A stretch of 64,000 bases of DNA from Umbelopsis ramanniana AG (GCF_025399195.1 NW_026252088.1:372001-436000); one strand, 5' to 3'. Counted from the stretch's first letter, positions 12,902 to 24,746 are shown. Numbers and translations: made by a program. Notes: generated from the letters alone by a model not told the origin.

Positions 12902-15425
12902 ATGCTTGATACTATTACTTCACAACCTCAGGTCGAACAGACTGGCAAATCTCACAGTAGTCTGCCAGTCAAACGCCAAGCCAGTCCTTCGCCTCCAGCA
13001 ACTCCCCCGGCTACCGAGACTTACCACATCATGGATATTCGACCAGCTGAAAATAATCAAACCAATGATGCCTTTTGTGACTCTAATCTGGTAGAATCCA
13101 TCATCTCAGGTCTTGATCAGCCGTATAATAACAAAACCATCCCCACCTTGGTATTATACAACAATCGGGGCCTACAACTATTTGATCAAATCACCTATCT
13201 TCCCGAGTATTACTTGACCAATGCTGAAATAGATATTCTGCAATACAAGAGTCATGAAATCTTGGCTAATATTCCCGATGGTAGTGCAGTCATTGAACTT
13301 GGCGCTGGGTAATGTTTCATTTGCTTTATGGACCTGCTGCATGAGGAGACGCTAACTAGGGTATTACAGTGCACTCCGAAAAACGTCACTCATACTCAAG
13401 GCTTTGGAAGAGCATAGACGCAATATTACATACTACGCCCTAGATCTAGATCTGCAGGAACTAGAAAGATCGCTGTCCTCTTTAGGAACCTTTGACAACG
13501 TCAAGCTCGTTGGCCTGCTAGGAACTTACGACGATGGCGTAGAGTGGCTCTCAACAAAATTTGATAAGACCACACCCAAAACAATTATGTGGCTGGGAAG
13601 TTCGGTTGGAAATCTTGACCGAGAAGAAGCTGGTCAATTTATTGGACGCATACAAGAGCAATGCATGGTGGAAGGAGATAACTTTTTTATTGGTATTGAC
13701 CAGCGTAATGATCCTCAAAAGATTGCACTGGCCTACAATGAACCTGCAGGCATTACTAGAGAGTTCATCATGAATGGACTTGATCATATCAACGAAATGC
13801 TAGAGCAGCCTTTCATTGATAGAAATAACTTTGAGTATATATCAGAATACCGACAAGATGAAGGAAGGCACGTGGCACACTATAAGGCGGTTCGGGACTG
13901 CGTACTAAAATACCGCCCTTCCAACGGTGCTGTGACTCAAATTACCGTGGTCAAAGACGAGATGATTTACGTCGAAACCTCGTACAAATATTCGCCATCC
14001 GAGATGGATACTCTCGTGGGGACTGCAGGACTAGCTTCTATCGGTCGATGGACTGACTCTGACAAACAATACAGCATGCTGATGGCTGAGAAGCGACCCT
14101 TTCATTTTGCTCGAGGCTTGGACCTGAAACGCGAACAAGATAGGGCTGAATTTCCTGGCGTCCCTTCGGAACATGCTTGGAATGAACTCTGGAAAAGCTG
14201 GGACCTTGTTACCCAAACAGTATTGACAAGAGACATGATGTTTGAGCGGCCCATCGCTCTTCGTCATTTTTTCATATTCTACATTGGCCACATTCCTGCA
14301 TTCCTCGACATTCAACTTGCTCGAACCCTAAAAGAAGCCTACACCGAACCCACCGAATATGTTGATATTTTTGAACGTGGCATTGACCCTGACATGGAAG
14401 ACCCCTCTATTTGCAATCCTCATTCTGAAGTTCCTGTGAACCCTGAGGACTGGCCCAAATTGGATGATATCATAGAATATTCCCATCGTGTACGACACAG
14501 ACTCCATTCCTTGATGCAAGATTGCGCCACTGGGAAACGTCATATGACGAAACGACTGGGTCGAATCATTTGGTTGACGCACGAGCATGAAGCCATGCAT
14601 TTGGAGACTCTACTATATATGCTCGTGCAGAGTCCCAACATTCATTCTCCGAGCGGAGTCAAAGCGACATCCTGGGACAAACATTCAACTACTACGCTGT
14701 CCAATGCGCCACTGCATAGTGTCCACGCTGGCTCTGTCGTTGTCGGTCATGACGACATTGAAAGGTTAGATGATCAACAAACCTTGACACCCGGAAATGA
14801 ATATGGATGGGACAACGAAAACCCAAAGCGACAGGTTGCTGTAGCGTCCTTCAAAATTCAGTCCAGACCCGTCACCAATGGGGAATACTATACATATTTG
14901 AAGGAAAGTGATCTGTTGGACAAGATTCCTTGCTCTTGGCTTCGTAGTGAGGATGGACAGCTTATGGTCAAAACGGTGTTTGGACCATGTCCTTTAGCAG
15001 CTGCTGCTGATTGGCCAGTATCCGTGTCAGGACATCAAGCTGAAGCCTACGCGGCGTCAAAAGGAATGCGATTGCCAACTGAGCATGAGCTGATCCATTT
15101 CAGAGAGCAATATCAGCACCACAAGGATGTTAAAGCGCCCAACATTGGATTCTCCAACTGGCACCCTACCAACGTCGACAATAACACAACCCATCTGCTA
15201 GGTGACGTGTGGGAATGGACTTCGACTGTCTGGGATACTCATGATGGATTTGAAACTTCCATAGTGTACCCTGGTTATTCTGCTGACTTCTTCGATGGAA
15301 AGCACAATGTTGTTCTAGGAGGTAGCTGGGCAACTCTCCCCATCATGGCGGAGAGACGATCTTTCCGTAACTGGTATCAACGAGCTTACCCTTATGTGTT
15401 TGCCGGATTCAGATGTGCTGTATAA
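12902..15425 (+). CDS. EGT1: Ergothioneine synthase Egt1 (EgtD methyltransferase fused to EgtB sulfoxide synthase)
   Basis: Egt1 makes hercynine from histidine by SAM-dependent trimethylation, then joins it to cysteine with O2 on a non-haem iron to give hercynylcysteine sulfoxide, a precursor of the antioxidant ergothioneine. Two exons, 12902-13308 and 13370-15425, join at ELGAG-ALRKT (about 820 aa). The EgtD-type domain shows YNNRGLQLFDQITYLPEYY, the SAM loop VIELGAG and WLGSSVGNLDREEA. The DinB-like part carries the iron ligands in THEHEAMHLETLLYML. The C-terminal formylglycine-generating-enzyme-like fold ends VLGGSWATL, RSFRNWYQRAYPYVFAGFRC. Domain order (methyltransferase first) identifies Egt1 and excludes OvoA. 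The frame opens upstream, but the first in-frame ATG is at 12902; an inner Met at 13031 is possible. Confidence 0.95.
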
Positions 15426-15765
15426 AAATATCTCGTTGTTGCTTACGTCCTGCCCCAATATGAGAATAATAATAAAAATAACACCGACGACCTATGAATA
15501 CTTTGGATGAAAATTTCGATGAGATGGAACTGAATGAAACATGGGTGTCGTGACGCTTCTGAAATTTCAATGATACAATTACGACAGCACTGCATGAGTG
15601 GCCCCCTTTGGAAAAGATGACAAGGAAAGGCAAATCCACAACGCATGACCTTCTTGTTATGGTAAATTATATTTTGTACACGCTGGGCTTTGTCTTTCAT
15701 CCCTTTTTCTCTTCCTATCTTCTTTCACTTTACTTTCGTTCGAGCCAACATATACACTAATTACC
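15426..15765. other. EGT1-TLDc intergenic region
   Basis: EGT1 3' flank and the TLDc gene promoter. It is pyrimidine-rich just before the next start (CTTTTTCTCTTCCTATCTTC-like). I find no gene, TATA box or RNA. Confidence 0.5.
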
Positions 15766-17142
15766 ATGGATATACCGTCTTCTATCATAACCTCGGATAT
15801 GCACACGTTTGCAACATCACCAAAACGAAGACACACACTAGACAGCATCGATACCAATAACATATTACGTCGATCCAGTACGACGCTTCTGGGTGACAAT
15901 GATGTAGAGCGAGGTAAATGGCCAAGAATGCCGAAAGAAAATAAACTGCATGCTTGTTATGGCTGACCAACATCTTTTCTTGTGGTTGATAGCAATGAGT
16001 TGGTCTACGGCCACCACAGCTATCAATTGTGCGCCAGTCGAATGTGTATTTTCATCTCCATCATCAAGTGTATCGTCGCTGGAAATTGCAACATCGCGGT
16101 TTTTTGGTTATTTTCAACATCGTCCGGTATCGGGCAACCCCATATTGCGTCGAAAAGACAGTTTACAACTTGTAACAACAATACAATCGGAGTTCTCCGA
16201 CGCCTCGACATTGGCGCCAAGCTATTTTCTGGACGCATTTTTCGAAGACGACGAGGACTTGGCCGATTCTAACCTGTCTTTGAATGAAAGCTGCAGCCCA
16301 GACTCACAAGTCACCCTGATACCGGGAGATGCACGATATTCTACCCCAGAATTTTCGATACCACCGATCTTGCATACGGGGTCCAATGATTTCCCCAACG
16401 TCGTGGACGATAAATTGGCGTGCAGGGTAAGGCACAAATAACAAACAAAATCTACCTTCTTCAAAATACAACCAGAGATAAGCTTTCTCACCCTAATTTC
16501 ATTCATGCTCTCTTTCTAATAGCTGCGGGACTACCTGCCCCCCAGACAAAACGTCAAACAAAACTGGCATCTGGAATACAGTTTTGACAGCCACGGTATC
16601 AGCTTGTCGACCCTGTATGCAAAAGTGCATGATAAAGGCCCCTGTATATTAGCCATCCGAGATGAGTACGACGGAGTGTTTGGTGCATATATATCAGAGC
16701 CATTGCATACCAATCGACTGTACTATGGAAACGGAGAATGGTAGGTTGCATTGCTTCTTGTTTCGGGACAAAACCGAATATTCTCTCTTACGATGCTTGG
16801 CATACCCTAGTTTTATGTGGAGAATCAATGCTCATGACAGCTCCATTCAAGTTTACCACTGCACTGGAGAGAATACATACACGGTCCTTTCTCAAAAGGA
16901 TTTTATTGCACTTGGTGGCGGGTAAGTTTTTGCGTTCCTTAACCATTGCTTGTTAAATTAAAGGCGGCATTGAAGTTCATTAATTTATGCCCTTTGATAG
17001 CGATGGCAAATTCGGCCTCTGGATAAATGCTGACCTGGAACATGGATACTCTGAAAGTTGCAAAACATTTGCCAACGACATTCTAAGCACGCATTCTAAT
17101 TTTCAATGTATCGACTTGGAGATATGGACCTTTTCCGATTGA
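15766..17142 (+). CDS. TLDc-domain oxidation-resistance protein (OXR1-like)
   Basis: TLDc proteins of the OXR1 group protect against oxidative damage; several also bind the V-ATPase. Five exons are in frame: 15766-15913, 15993-16426, 16523-16740, 16811-16921, 17001-17142 (350 aa). The N-terminal 190 residues are low-complexity and Ser-rich, with an acidic stretch (FFEDDEDLADSN). The TLDc domain fills the rest: LRDYLPPRQNVKQNWHLEYS, HGISLSTLYAKV, DEYDGVFGAYISEPL, the GNGECF turn, TGENTYTVL, the GGGDGKFGLWINADL block and LEIWTFSD at the very C-terminus, all canonical. Exon 2 has a second in-frame acceptor about 27 nt downstream. No LysM domain is present, unlike long metazoan OXR1. Confidence 0.9.
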
Positions 17143-17365
17143 TGCCTGCTGCTTCACCTTTGTACATTTTACCAATAATACCAACCACGCAAGCAAAAAG
17201 CAATTATTACAAATATGTTAGCTCTGCATAGCCCTGTAATTGTAAAAACATATTTATCTTTCTCGACTGTACAATTTATGACCCCAGCTTATTTGTCATA
17301 GAAATGAAGAAAAAAAAATAGGAAAGGCTGTTTGATAACTAATACAAGTCTTCTAGTGTTGAGAC

Positions 17366-19265
17366 CTAATCCAAATCGCCGCTGACACTTTGCACAGGCC
17401 ACTTGTATTCATTTGCTCCAAATCTGTCATAGCCATACTTTCTGACAAAGTCATCGAGTTCATCTGGGCCACGCGATCCGTACTTGTAGTCCTTGGGCAA
17501 GATCTTCTTACCCTCGATTTCGTGCAAGATAGGAGTAAAGATTTTCCATGCAGCGTCCAATTCATCGTCTCTGACAAAGTTGGAATGATCACCGCGAAGG
17601 ACATCCAAAATCAAGGCTTCATAAGCGTCGGGGATCTTGAGGTCAGAGTAACGGCGATGATAAGTCAAATCTAAATCGCTTTGCAAGGTTTGGTAAGAGA
17701 GACCAGGATGCTTGTTGTTGAACTTCATGTACACAGCTTCGCTAGGTTGAATGCGAAGGACAAGTTCATTACGAGGCGTGTTCTTGAACAGGTTGCCAGA
17801 CACGTTGCGGAATTGAATACGGATCTCCACCTTGGCTTCGTTCAAAGCCTTACCAGCCTTCATGATGAATGGAACACCTTCCCATCGTTCGTTGTGAATA
17901 TGAGCAACCAATGCTGCGAAAGTAGGGCAGTTGGTTTCCTTGTTCTTCAAAGAATCATCTTCCTTGTAACCAGGCTTGTCGCCATTACGGACATACTGGC
18001 CAAGAAGAGCGTCTTCGAGCTTGAGAGGTTCAATGCACTTCAAGACCTTCACTTTCTCGTCACGAATAGCTTCAGCATCAGTGCTGATGGGCCGTTCCAT
18101 AGCAACCAGCGACAAGACTTGCAGCAAATCTATGGTTATGATAAAATTTTCAATACAAAGCAAGAAAAAAAAATGACATTAGTCAATGTATTTAGTAACC
18201 AAATTCCTCATGCATATGAAAGGTTTGATCGGAGTACTTACGGTTCTGCATAACATCACGGATGATGCCGAATTCATCAAAGTAGCCACCACGACCTTCC
18301 GTTCCGAAAGGCTCCTTGAATGTAATTTGGACGTTGTCGATATTGCGACGATCCCAGACTTGTCCGAAGAAGACATTGGCGAAGCGGAGTGTCATCAAGT
18401 TCTTAACCATTTCCTTGCCGAGGTAATGGTCAATGCGATAAATCTGTGACATCATACATAATAAGTTCAGTTAGAAGGGCTTATTCACCTTATTACAAGC
18501 TTTGACAAATGCAAACAAAGTTACCTCGTCTTCCTTGAAAAGCTTTCCAATATCACGACCCAACTCGCGAGAGCTTTCAAGGTCCTTACCGAAAGGCTTT
18601 TCAATGACAATGCGGTTGATAAAGCCTTCTGAATAACAATGGCCGCGGACTCCTGATGCGACATCCAAGAAGACGGAAGGTGGGAGAGCGACATAGAAGA
18701 GACGATTTTTCTTCTCAGTGTTGCCTTCAACCTTATTGATATATTGAGCAAGATCCTTCCAACTAGCATCTTCGTCGTACTTGCCAGCGTGATAGCTAGT
18801 AATTTCAAGGAAACTGTTCAGCTTCTTCTTAACTTCTGGATCATCACCGATCTTCATATATTCGGTGATACGCTTGACGAAGTCGTCACGGTCCATCTTG
18901 GTACGAGCATAACCAATGATACGGGTTTGCTTGGGCAAAAAACCATTGCGATAAAGTCCAAAAAGCGAAGGGAATGTCTTCTTCTTAGCCAAGTCACCCG
19001 AAGCGCCAAACACTATTCCAAAAAATAACGTCAGTATGGAGTTGAATGATACTAGGCGTGGCATTACGACGCCTCGTCGCAATCTTCCTCGGGCCACAAA
19101 GAAAAGCGTGTATACTTTTCGCTTTGTAGGTTCTTTTGAACCGCCCAAAGAAAGCCGTACTGATAATAAAAAAAATAATCTGCTTTACTAACCAACAATG
19201 GTGATAGAGCCGTGAAGCTGATTGTCTACGTCTTGAGTGAGTTCTTGAATGGCAGAGCTGGCCAT
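17366..19265 (-). CDS. ZWF1: Glucose-6-phosphate 1-dehydrogenase
   Basis: First enzyme of the oxidative pentose phosphate pathway: oxidises glucose-6-phosphate to 6-phosphogluconolactone and yields NADPH in the cytosol. Four exons on the minus strand: 19193-19265, 18525-19012, 18242-18443, 17366-18129 (508 aa, the usual size). The coenzyme motif is [12 protein letters not shown]. The catalytic signature RIDHYLGKE directly follows an intron. [33 protein letters not shown] and [14 protein letters not shown] are all present. The N-terminus [20 protein letters not shown] lacks a targeting peptide. Intron 1 is unusually long for this window (19013-19192). The gene converges on the TLDc gene with 223 bp between stops. 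Confidence 0.97.
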
Positions 19266-20368
19266 AGTGTAAAGTTAAAAGTGTTATGCAAAGGTGACGG
19301 CGGATTGGGGTATTTGAGGGTTGGTTTGCTCAATCAAATCGCCGTCACATCTGCGTGCTGTCATTGTTGGGTTTTCTCGTTTGATTTGTCTGATTACCTT
19401 TCCTTTCTTTATCTGATACTAGCTTTAGCTTTTGGATCATTCAATAAAACTACCGGTTATTTTATATTTGAATATACTCTTTGGCAACGACACATTGTTT
19501 TGACAACTTTTTGCTTATTCGTGTCCCGGCATCTTGCGCCATCGATGTGTTAGGGTCTGGGAATCAAAATTTGGCCAATGGTGGGCACTAAATTATGCGC
19601 CCAATCATGCTGGCCGCTCAGGCTGCTAGCACCCAATCAACAAAGCGTCTTGTACTTTCACCACTGGCCTTACGGAGCTTTTTTGAGGACATTACCTTTT
19701 TTTGGTTGATGGTACGGACAAAGTAATCAATTTCCGCTATAGCCTGAATCCACCTGGAATAGCGTCGTCTATTGATGCTTATTGTCTTTCTTCATATGGA
19801 AGTCTTCAAAGAGAACGAAACAAAGACATCCACAAAAAATCGCGCTGTATAGGATCAACCTTAATCAGCGAAGTAAACATCAACACAAAGCGCAATCATT
19901 TTCCCTAGTTTATGGACAAATGGTAAATCTAGATACAACTTTTCGGAGTTGTGCCTGATAAGGTTCACCCTTATGAGTAACGTCGTTGAAAGTACGACGG
20001 CTAAAGGGTTCTATTACATCGTTGTAAGTTTCAATGTTTGTGTATGCTGAAATCTCCTAAGCAGGGGATACGGAGGGCAACTGGCATAGCGCATCGTTAT
20101 GTATTAACTCTACGTGATGGAGCATACCCGTTAGGCCACATTAGCAAAAGCCACATTGATCAAATTGACAAACGAGCAAAGTCGGTCACTGCAACAACCT
20201 CCAAGCACCACGCCACGGTAGATTTCAAAACTTTCGCTAGCCCCTTCCCCGAAATCAACAAAAGCACATCATCGAAAGAATCTATATAATTTGGTGTTTT
20301 TGTTTATTTTAAAAGAGTGTTTCTGCATGGTTTTTGTTTTCATTGACGTGAGATGGTAATGTACTGAT
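19266..20368. other. Gene-poor 1.1-kb region upstream of G6PD
   Basis: Contains the G6PD promoter and the 3' flank of MIC60. Several small ORFs occur (for example at 19702-19908 and 20038-20289), but none resembles a protein and none has convincing splice partners. I see no tRNA-like or repetitive structure. Confidence 0.5.
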
Positions 20369-22316
20369 TTAAGCTTCTTCCAAGCTGGAAAGAAGGATCT
20401 GCGTCTCTGCAATCTGTGGGGGGGGGGGCAAACATTTAATGTCACTTTCATGGGGCAACCGAAATTCTGATGACTCAATTTCCAACTCACCTCCAGTGCT
20501 TGCTTAACCTCTAAATGTCTTCGTGCTGCCTGTATCCAGTCCATGGCGAGCTTCTTGGGCCAACCAGAGAGCTGGTTCAATTCTCTGGCAGCATTTTCTA
20601 GATCCTCCTCATGAAGATAATATTCAGCTCGGGCCAAGCGAGACTCGGCATCATCACCCTCCACCAAACCTTGCTTTTTGAACATCAACTTGCCAAACAC
20701 CTTGCTGACAACATGACTAGGTAAACCTCCATCTTGAGGAACCAATGCGACGTTTCTAACCTCGTTAGCAACAACCTGGAAACGGTCAGCAAGATCAACA
20801 ATGGTGTCAACACCTTCTTGAGCAACGTCCTGAGGAATAGTATCCAAAGCGGCTTGTATAATTTCTAAGTTGCTGGTGTTGCGACGAACAGCTTCTAACT
20901 CGGCTTCAAAAGGTTGCTTGTGGGCTGCGGTAAGCTTGTCCCGGAGAGTTCGAACAGCGATGTGGCCCTTGTGAATTTGTCGCGAGTGGTCAATGCGGTC
21001 AGCATTGGACAATGAAATTTGCTCCAAAGCTTGGAAGCGTGCTGTTATCTGATCTAATTTGGCAAGACGGCCAGCTCGCTCCTGTTCAACGCGATGCTTG
21101 ACGTCTCTAATAAATTGTCGTTGCATTTCTGTGGCTTGGGATATAAGAGATTCCTTGAGTTCCTGTTGATGAGCTTGTTGCTGCTGTGTAAGCTGAGTGG
21201 TAAGGGTGGTGTTGAAGGTCTCGTTCAAGATGGCGCGCTCCTTGCTGAATTGTTCCTGGAGTTCAGCCTCCTTAGCCTTGACCTTTACAACTGTCTCAGC
21301 AGCAGCCTTTTGGACCAAATCCTGTGAATCACTAGTGTACTTGTCAAAGCTAGAAGCAAGTTGATCACCACGCTTGTCCAATTGTACAACAGTAGAGAGG
21401 ACAGCATCTTGTTCGTTGCGCAAATTCTCAAATTGCTTGTTCAAGCTGTTGAGTTGAGTTTGAGCTTCGGCGACAAATTCCTTGCCTTGCTTTGCCATAC
21501 CAGCCTTATTTAAGATGTCTGCAAGCTCACCAACTACAGCAGACAATTTCACAATGGAAGGTTCGTTGGAATCAACCTGGCTGACCTTGATCAACTGTGT
21601 AGTCACCTTGACAGGGCTCTTCTCATCATCAGTGTATAGGGAAATTTTTCCAGGTTTGGCTTCTACACCTGAGGCGATCTGCTTTGGTGTATCAACCAAG
21701 CCGTCTAACTCTGTTGTTCTTCTCTTTGCAACTGGAGCGGGAGCACCAGGTGGAGGCAAACGAGGTGGCTCTGATGTACCGGTCAACTTGGCGATGGTGT
21801 CGCTAGCATATTCATATGCATCAACAGTGGCATCCTTGGCTTTCACGCCAATTTCCTTAGCAGTGTGAGCATATCCCGAAGCTTGCTTAGTGAGATCACG
21901 AGCTTGCTGACGATAAGCTTGAAGATCCTTGTTGTTTTGAACTTCTTCAATGTAATCCAAAACCTGTTCACCTCCGGGAACATATGTCGTGAAGGTATCA
22001 TGGAAAGGTTCGTTCGTCAAAGCATAGTAGACAGCGCCAGTGTATCCTGCAGTCAACAACAGGGTAGCTGTTCCAAGCTTTCTCGGAATAGAGCTTCCAG
22101 TTGACACTGTTCCAGTAGGTGTGGTGCTTTCGAAACGCTGTAATTTACGTTTTATGTGTGAGTTATCAAGAATATTGAGAAAATGGTAAACGATCGGCTA
22201 AAAATGAAGCAATGGCCATAGCTAATGTATACCTTGGCAATTAATGAAGCTTTACGCGTTCTAGCTAATGGCGTAACAGACCTAACAGTCGACTGCAATC
22301 GTGACGCTCTAAGCAT
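20369..22316 (-). CDS. MIC60: MICOS complex subunit MIC60 (mitofilin)
   Basis: MIC60 anchors cristae junctions in the mitochondrial inner membrane. Three exons: 22233-22316, 20491-22137, 20369-20413 (591 aa). Exon 1 encodes an Arg/Ser-rich presequence (MLRASRLQSTVRSV, LARTRKASLIAK). After RFESTTPTGT comes the single membrane helix LGTATLLLTAGYTGAVYYAL. A Pro-rich segment (PPRLPPPGAPAP) and a long coiled coil follow (about residues 200-400, for example QEQFSKERAILNETF). The C-terminal mitofilin signature is present: LNQLSGWPKKLAMDWIQAAR, RRHLEVKQALE, then IAETQILLSSLEEA from the last 45-nt exon. The last intron has a run of 11 C before its acceptor. Confidence 0.95.
20418..20428. repeat. Homopolymer G11/C11 beside the last MIC60 splice acceptor
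   Basis: Eleven consecutive G on the plus strand read as a C11 polypyrimidine tract ending three bases before the CAG acceptor of the last MIC60 intron. Confidence 0.8.
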
Positions 22317-22515
22317 GATTGGAATGGCTGGTCACAATAGAGGTGTCGCTATCAGTTTCAATTTCGCAACAACAAACTTGTCTATACCAGAAATTCACTG
22401 GGCACCTACGTCATCAAAATTGTTACCAGCATACAAAACAAAAAGTCCCTATAGGCCTAGCGAATAAAAAAAAACACACACCACATTCTCGATAACTCAT
22501 TCAGTTACTTTCGCC
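22317..22515. promoter_or_regulatory. Divergent promoter shared by MIC60 and ATP14
   Basis: Only 199 bp separate the MIC60 start (minus) from the ATP14 start (plus). Both products are nuclear-encoded inner-membrane proteins that shape cristae. The interval has no TATA box on either strand that I can recognise, and an A-rich run near 22465. Confidence 0.65.
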
Positions 22516-23178
22516 ATGTCCTTCGTTCGTGTCGCCACCCGCTCTCTTGTAGTATGTGTATTCTCGATGCTTTCTAATCTCCTTACGTGATGTGCATACT
22601 TATTGAGCCACTCTTCTGTTTGCTTCAACCAGGCTGCTCCCATTAAGGCTGCCATGCGCCCTGCCCTTCCCGTCATGGCCGTCCGCACCTTCATCACACC
22701 TTCCATGCCTGTCCAGAAGGGTATGTTAGCAAAAATATCTGCAACAGATACACTGTAGATTATGTTTTAACCATGACTTTCTCTCTTACACAGATGTCAT
22801 TCAGGACCTTTACCTTAAGGAATTGAAGAACTACAAGCCTGCCCCCGTTGTATGTATCTCGTTACGATTGCCACTCGGTGATGCCTATTCACCAATAACA
22901 TAGACATATATACGAAACTAGTCATGATTCCTTGTATTTTTAACCTGGTTTTTGATTTGTAGACCAAGGGTTCTGAGGAAGGTCAAGTCAAGGACCTCAA
23001 GCTTCCCCCCACTCCTGCTGTAAGTTTGTCAATTTGTACCCTGCTCGTACAATCAATGTCTAATTCCAATATAATCTTATAGGCCCCCGTTGTTGAGGAT
23101 CTTACCGAAGAGCTCGCTAACTACGACAAGGAGATTGAAGAGCCCGTTGCTGAAGAAGCTGAGGAGGCTGCTCATTAA
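22516..23178 (+). CDS. ATP14: Mitochondrial F1Fo ATP synthase subunit h
   Basis: Subunit h is a peripheral-stalk component of fungal ATP synthase, the counterpart of animal F6. Five small exons: 22516-22548, 22633-22720, 22794-22849, 22963-23019, 23083-23178 (109 aa). An N-terminal presequence (MSFVRVATRSL, KAAMRPALPVMAVRTFI) precedes the mature segment VQKDVIQDLYLKELKNYKPA. Then comes the acidic C-terminal half (LPPTPAAPVVEDLTEELANY, EEPVAEEAEEAAH) typical of the family. Every junction keeps frame. The 4:1 ratio of introns to a tiny protein is notable, but usual for the window. Confidence 0.88.
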
Positions 23179-23374
23179 ATGTGGATATAATACTCGGTCG
23201 ACCCCGGTAACAAGTGCAACATTAGAAGTTACAAATGGACGGTGCGCATGTTTAATATAACCAAACACCAATGTTCAACAACAACCCTCAAAAAAAAAGA
23301 AATTGTTCAAAACGTCAGCATTTTTATATAAAATGTCATCATTTACAAATTAGAAGCGTGTCGTGTGGGTGTTT

Positions 23375-24676
23375 TTAAATGTGTCTATGTAAGCGATATA
23401 AATCCGCTACGAGGTATAATGAGCCGCAAAGGACAATCAAACCCTCAGATTGCCCAGCGTTTCGTAATGCCTGTGCGAGGGATGGCTCCACGCTACAGGG
23501 TCCAGAAGCGACGGTCGCGGCAATGTCCCTGATTTCAGTTGGGTCCATATGGCTTATCCACGGCATATTCTCAGGTTGTGTGAACGTTGTAGCACACACC
23601 GAATCTTGTGGTCGTAATAATATGCTCAGAAGCTCCTTTATGTCTTTTCCCTCAGTTGAAGCTATGATCCATTGAACTTTATCCCTATTTCGCGTCTGAC
23701 ATTGCTGATCCACAAATTCTCGTAGTACTTGGGCTGCTGGAGGATTATGGGCTCCATCCACAAACATTTCATCTATGCTGTACATCTCTGTCAACCATGG
23801 ACACTGCTCCTTCGTCAACAAGTCCAAGCGTCCTGGCCACCGGGTATCCGCCATTCCTTTCTGGATATGCTCTGCAGTAATTTTTAAACCCACATGTTTG
23901 TTTGCATTCTTCAGTACGTGTATAGTAGATACGGCAGTAGCTGCATTCACGAGCTGGTGGTCCCCATACAATGGTATTTTGAACTGGTAGGTTGTAGGTG
24001 GTAAATTATTCGGATATTGGATATCCACAGTGGCCCATTCCCTGGTTGGTGAGCACCACCTCGCCATAGGGGAGATTAGCAAGGGGCTGGAAAGCCTTTG
24101 TGCTGTTCTTTTAACAACTTCCATTGCGTCAGCTTCGGGTTGAGGTGATGCTATTACTGGACAATTGGCTTTGATGATACCGGCTTTTGCAGACGCAATC
24201 TCAGCAATGCTGTTTCCAAGTATACCGGCGTGATCCATGCCAATAGGCGTGATGACGCTGGCAACTACCTCCTCAAAAACATTTGTGGCATCCAAAGTTC
24301 CTCCCAGACCAACCTCAATGACTGCAAAGTCAACCTTGCGTTCGTAAAACCAAAGGATAGCTGCGGATGTGGATAATTCGAAAGTGGAGGCTCCGCAATT
24401 GTTCTCCTTGTCAACAGAAGCTACTCTATCACAAAGATTTTTGTATTCGATTGAATCAATTCTTTCGCCACATATCTGCATAGCATCTGTTGGCTCCAAA
24501 AAGTGAGGAGAGTTGTACCGGCCAACCTTGAATCCGGCTGCCTTGAGAATGGAGGCAATATAGGCACAAACGGAGCCTTTACCATTCGTTCCAGCAACGT
24601 GGATTACCGATAAACTTTTCTCTGGGCTACCTAATGCATAGAGTAGGTTTTTTATACGGTCTAATCCGAGATCCAT
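23375..24676 (-). CDS. FOL3: Dihydrofolate synthase (Fol3-like member of the Mur ligase/FolC family)
   Basis: Ligates glutamate to dihydropteroate with ATP to make dihydrofolate. A single 433-residue exon, the usual Fol3 length, starting MDLGLDRIKNLLYALGSP. The ATP loop is HVAGTNGKGSVCAY. SPHF, the VIEVGLGGTLDATN signature, GMDHAGILGN, KAGIIK, DTRWPGRLD and DGAHNPPAAQVL follow in order. The C-terminal domain ends LIVLCGSLYLVADLYRLH. Absence of an N-terminal targeting peptide and closer resemblance to Fol3 than to Met7 favour dihydrofolate synthase over folylpolyglutamate synthase. It is one of only two intronless genes in the window, the other being ISD11. Confidence 0.92.
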   Translation of the reverse strand: MDLGLDRIKNLLYALGSPEKSLSVIHVAGTNGKGSVCAYIASILKAAGFKVGRYNSPHFLEPTDAMQICGERIDSIEYKNLCDRVASVDKENNCGASTFELSTSAAILWFYERKVDFAVIEVGLGGTLDATNVFEEVVASVITPIGMDHAGILGNSIAEIASAKAGIIKANCPVIASPQPEADAMEVVKRTAQRLSSPLLISPMARWCSPTREWATVDIQYPNNLPPTTYQFKIPLYGDHQLVNAATAVSTIHVLKNANKHVGLKITAEHIQKGMADTRWPGRLDLLTKEQCPWLTEMYSIDEMFVDGAHNPPAAQVLREFVDQQCQTRNRDKVQWIIASTEGKDIKELLSILLRPQDSVCATTFTQPENMPWISHMDPTEIRDIAATVASGPCSVEPSLAQALRNAGQSEGLIVLCGSLYLVADLYRLHRHI

Positions 24677-24738
24677 GCTGAAGATTTAAGACAGGACTCC
24701 TTTGTTGAAACTGTCATTTTCTATCGTTAAGGCGAGAT

Positions 24739-24746
24739 TCACGTGA
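24739..24746. promoter_or_regulatory. TCACGTGA palindrome upstream of FOL3
   Basis: An 8-bp palindrome about 63 bp upstream of the FOL3 ATG. It matches the extended Cbf1-type site; in yeast Cbf1 controls sulfur and one-carbon related genes. Confidence 0.45.

Noticed and set aside
12902-15425. OvoA (ovothiol synthase) instead of Egt1
   Set aside because: In OvoA the methyltransferase is C-terminal; here it is N-terminal, as in Egt1.
16735-16815. Apparent 13-nt micro-intron or frameshift in the TLDc gene after GNGE
   Set aside because: A normal intron 16741-16810 (GTAGGT...CCCTAG) joins GNGEC to FMWRINAHDSS in frame and matches the TLDc fold, so no anomaly is needed.
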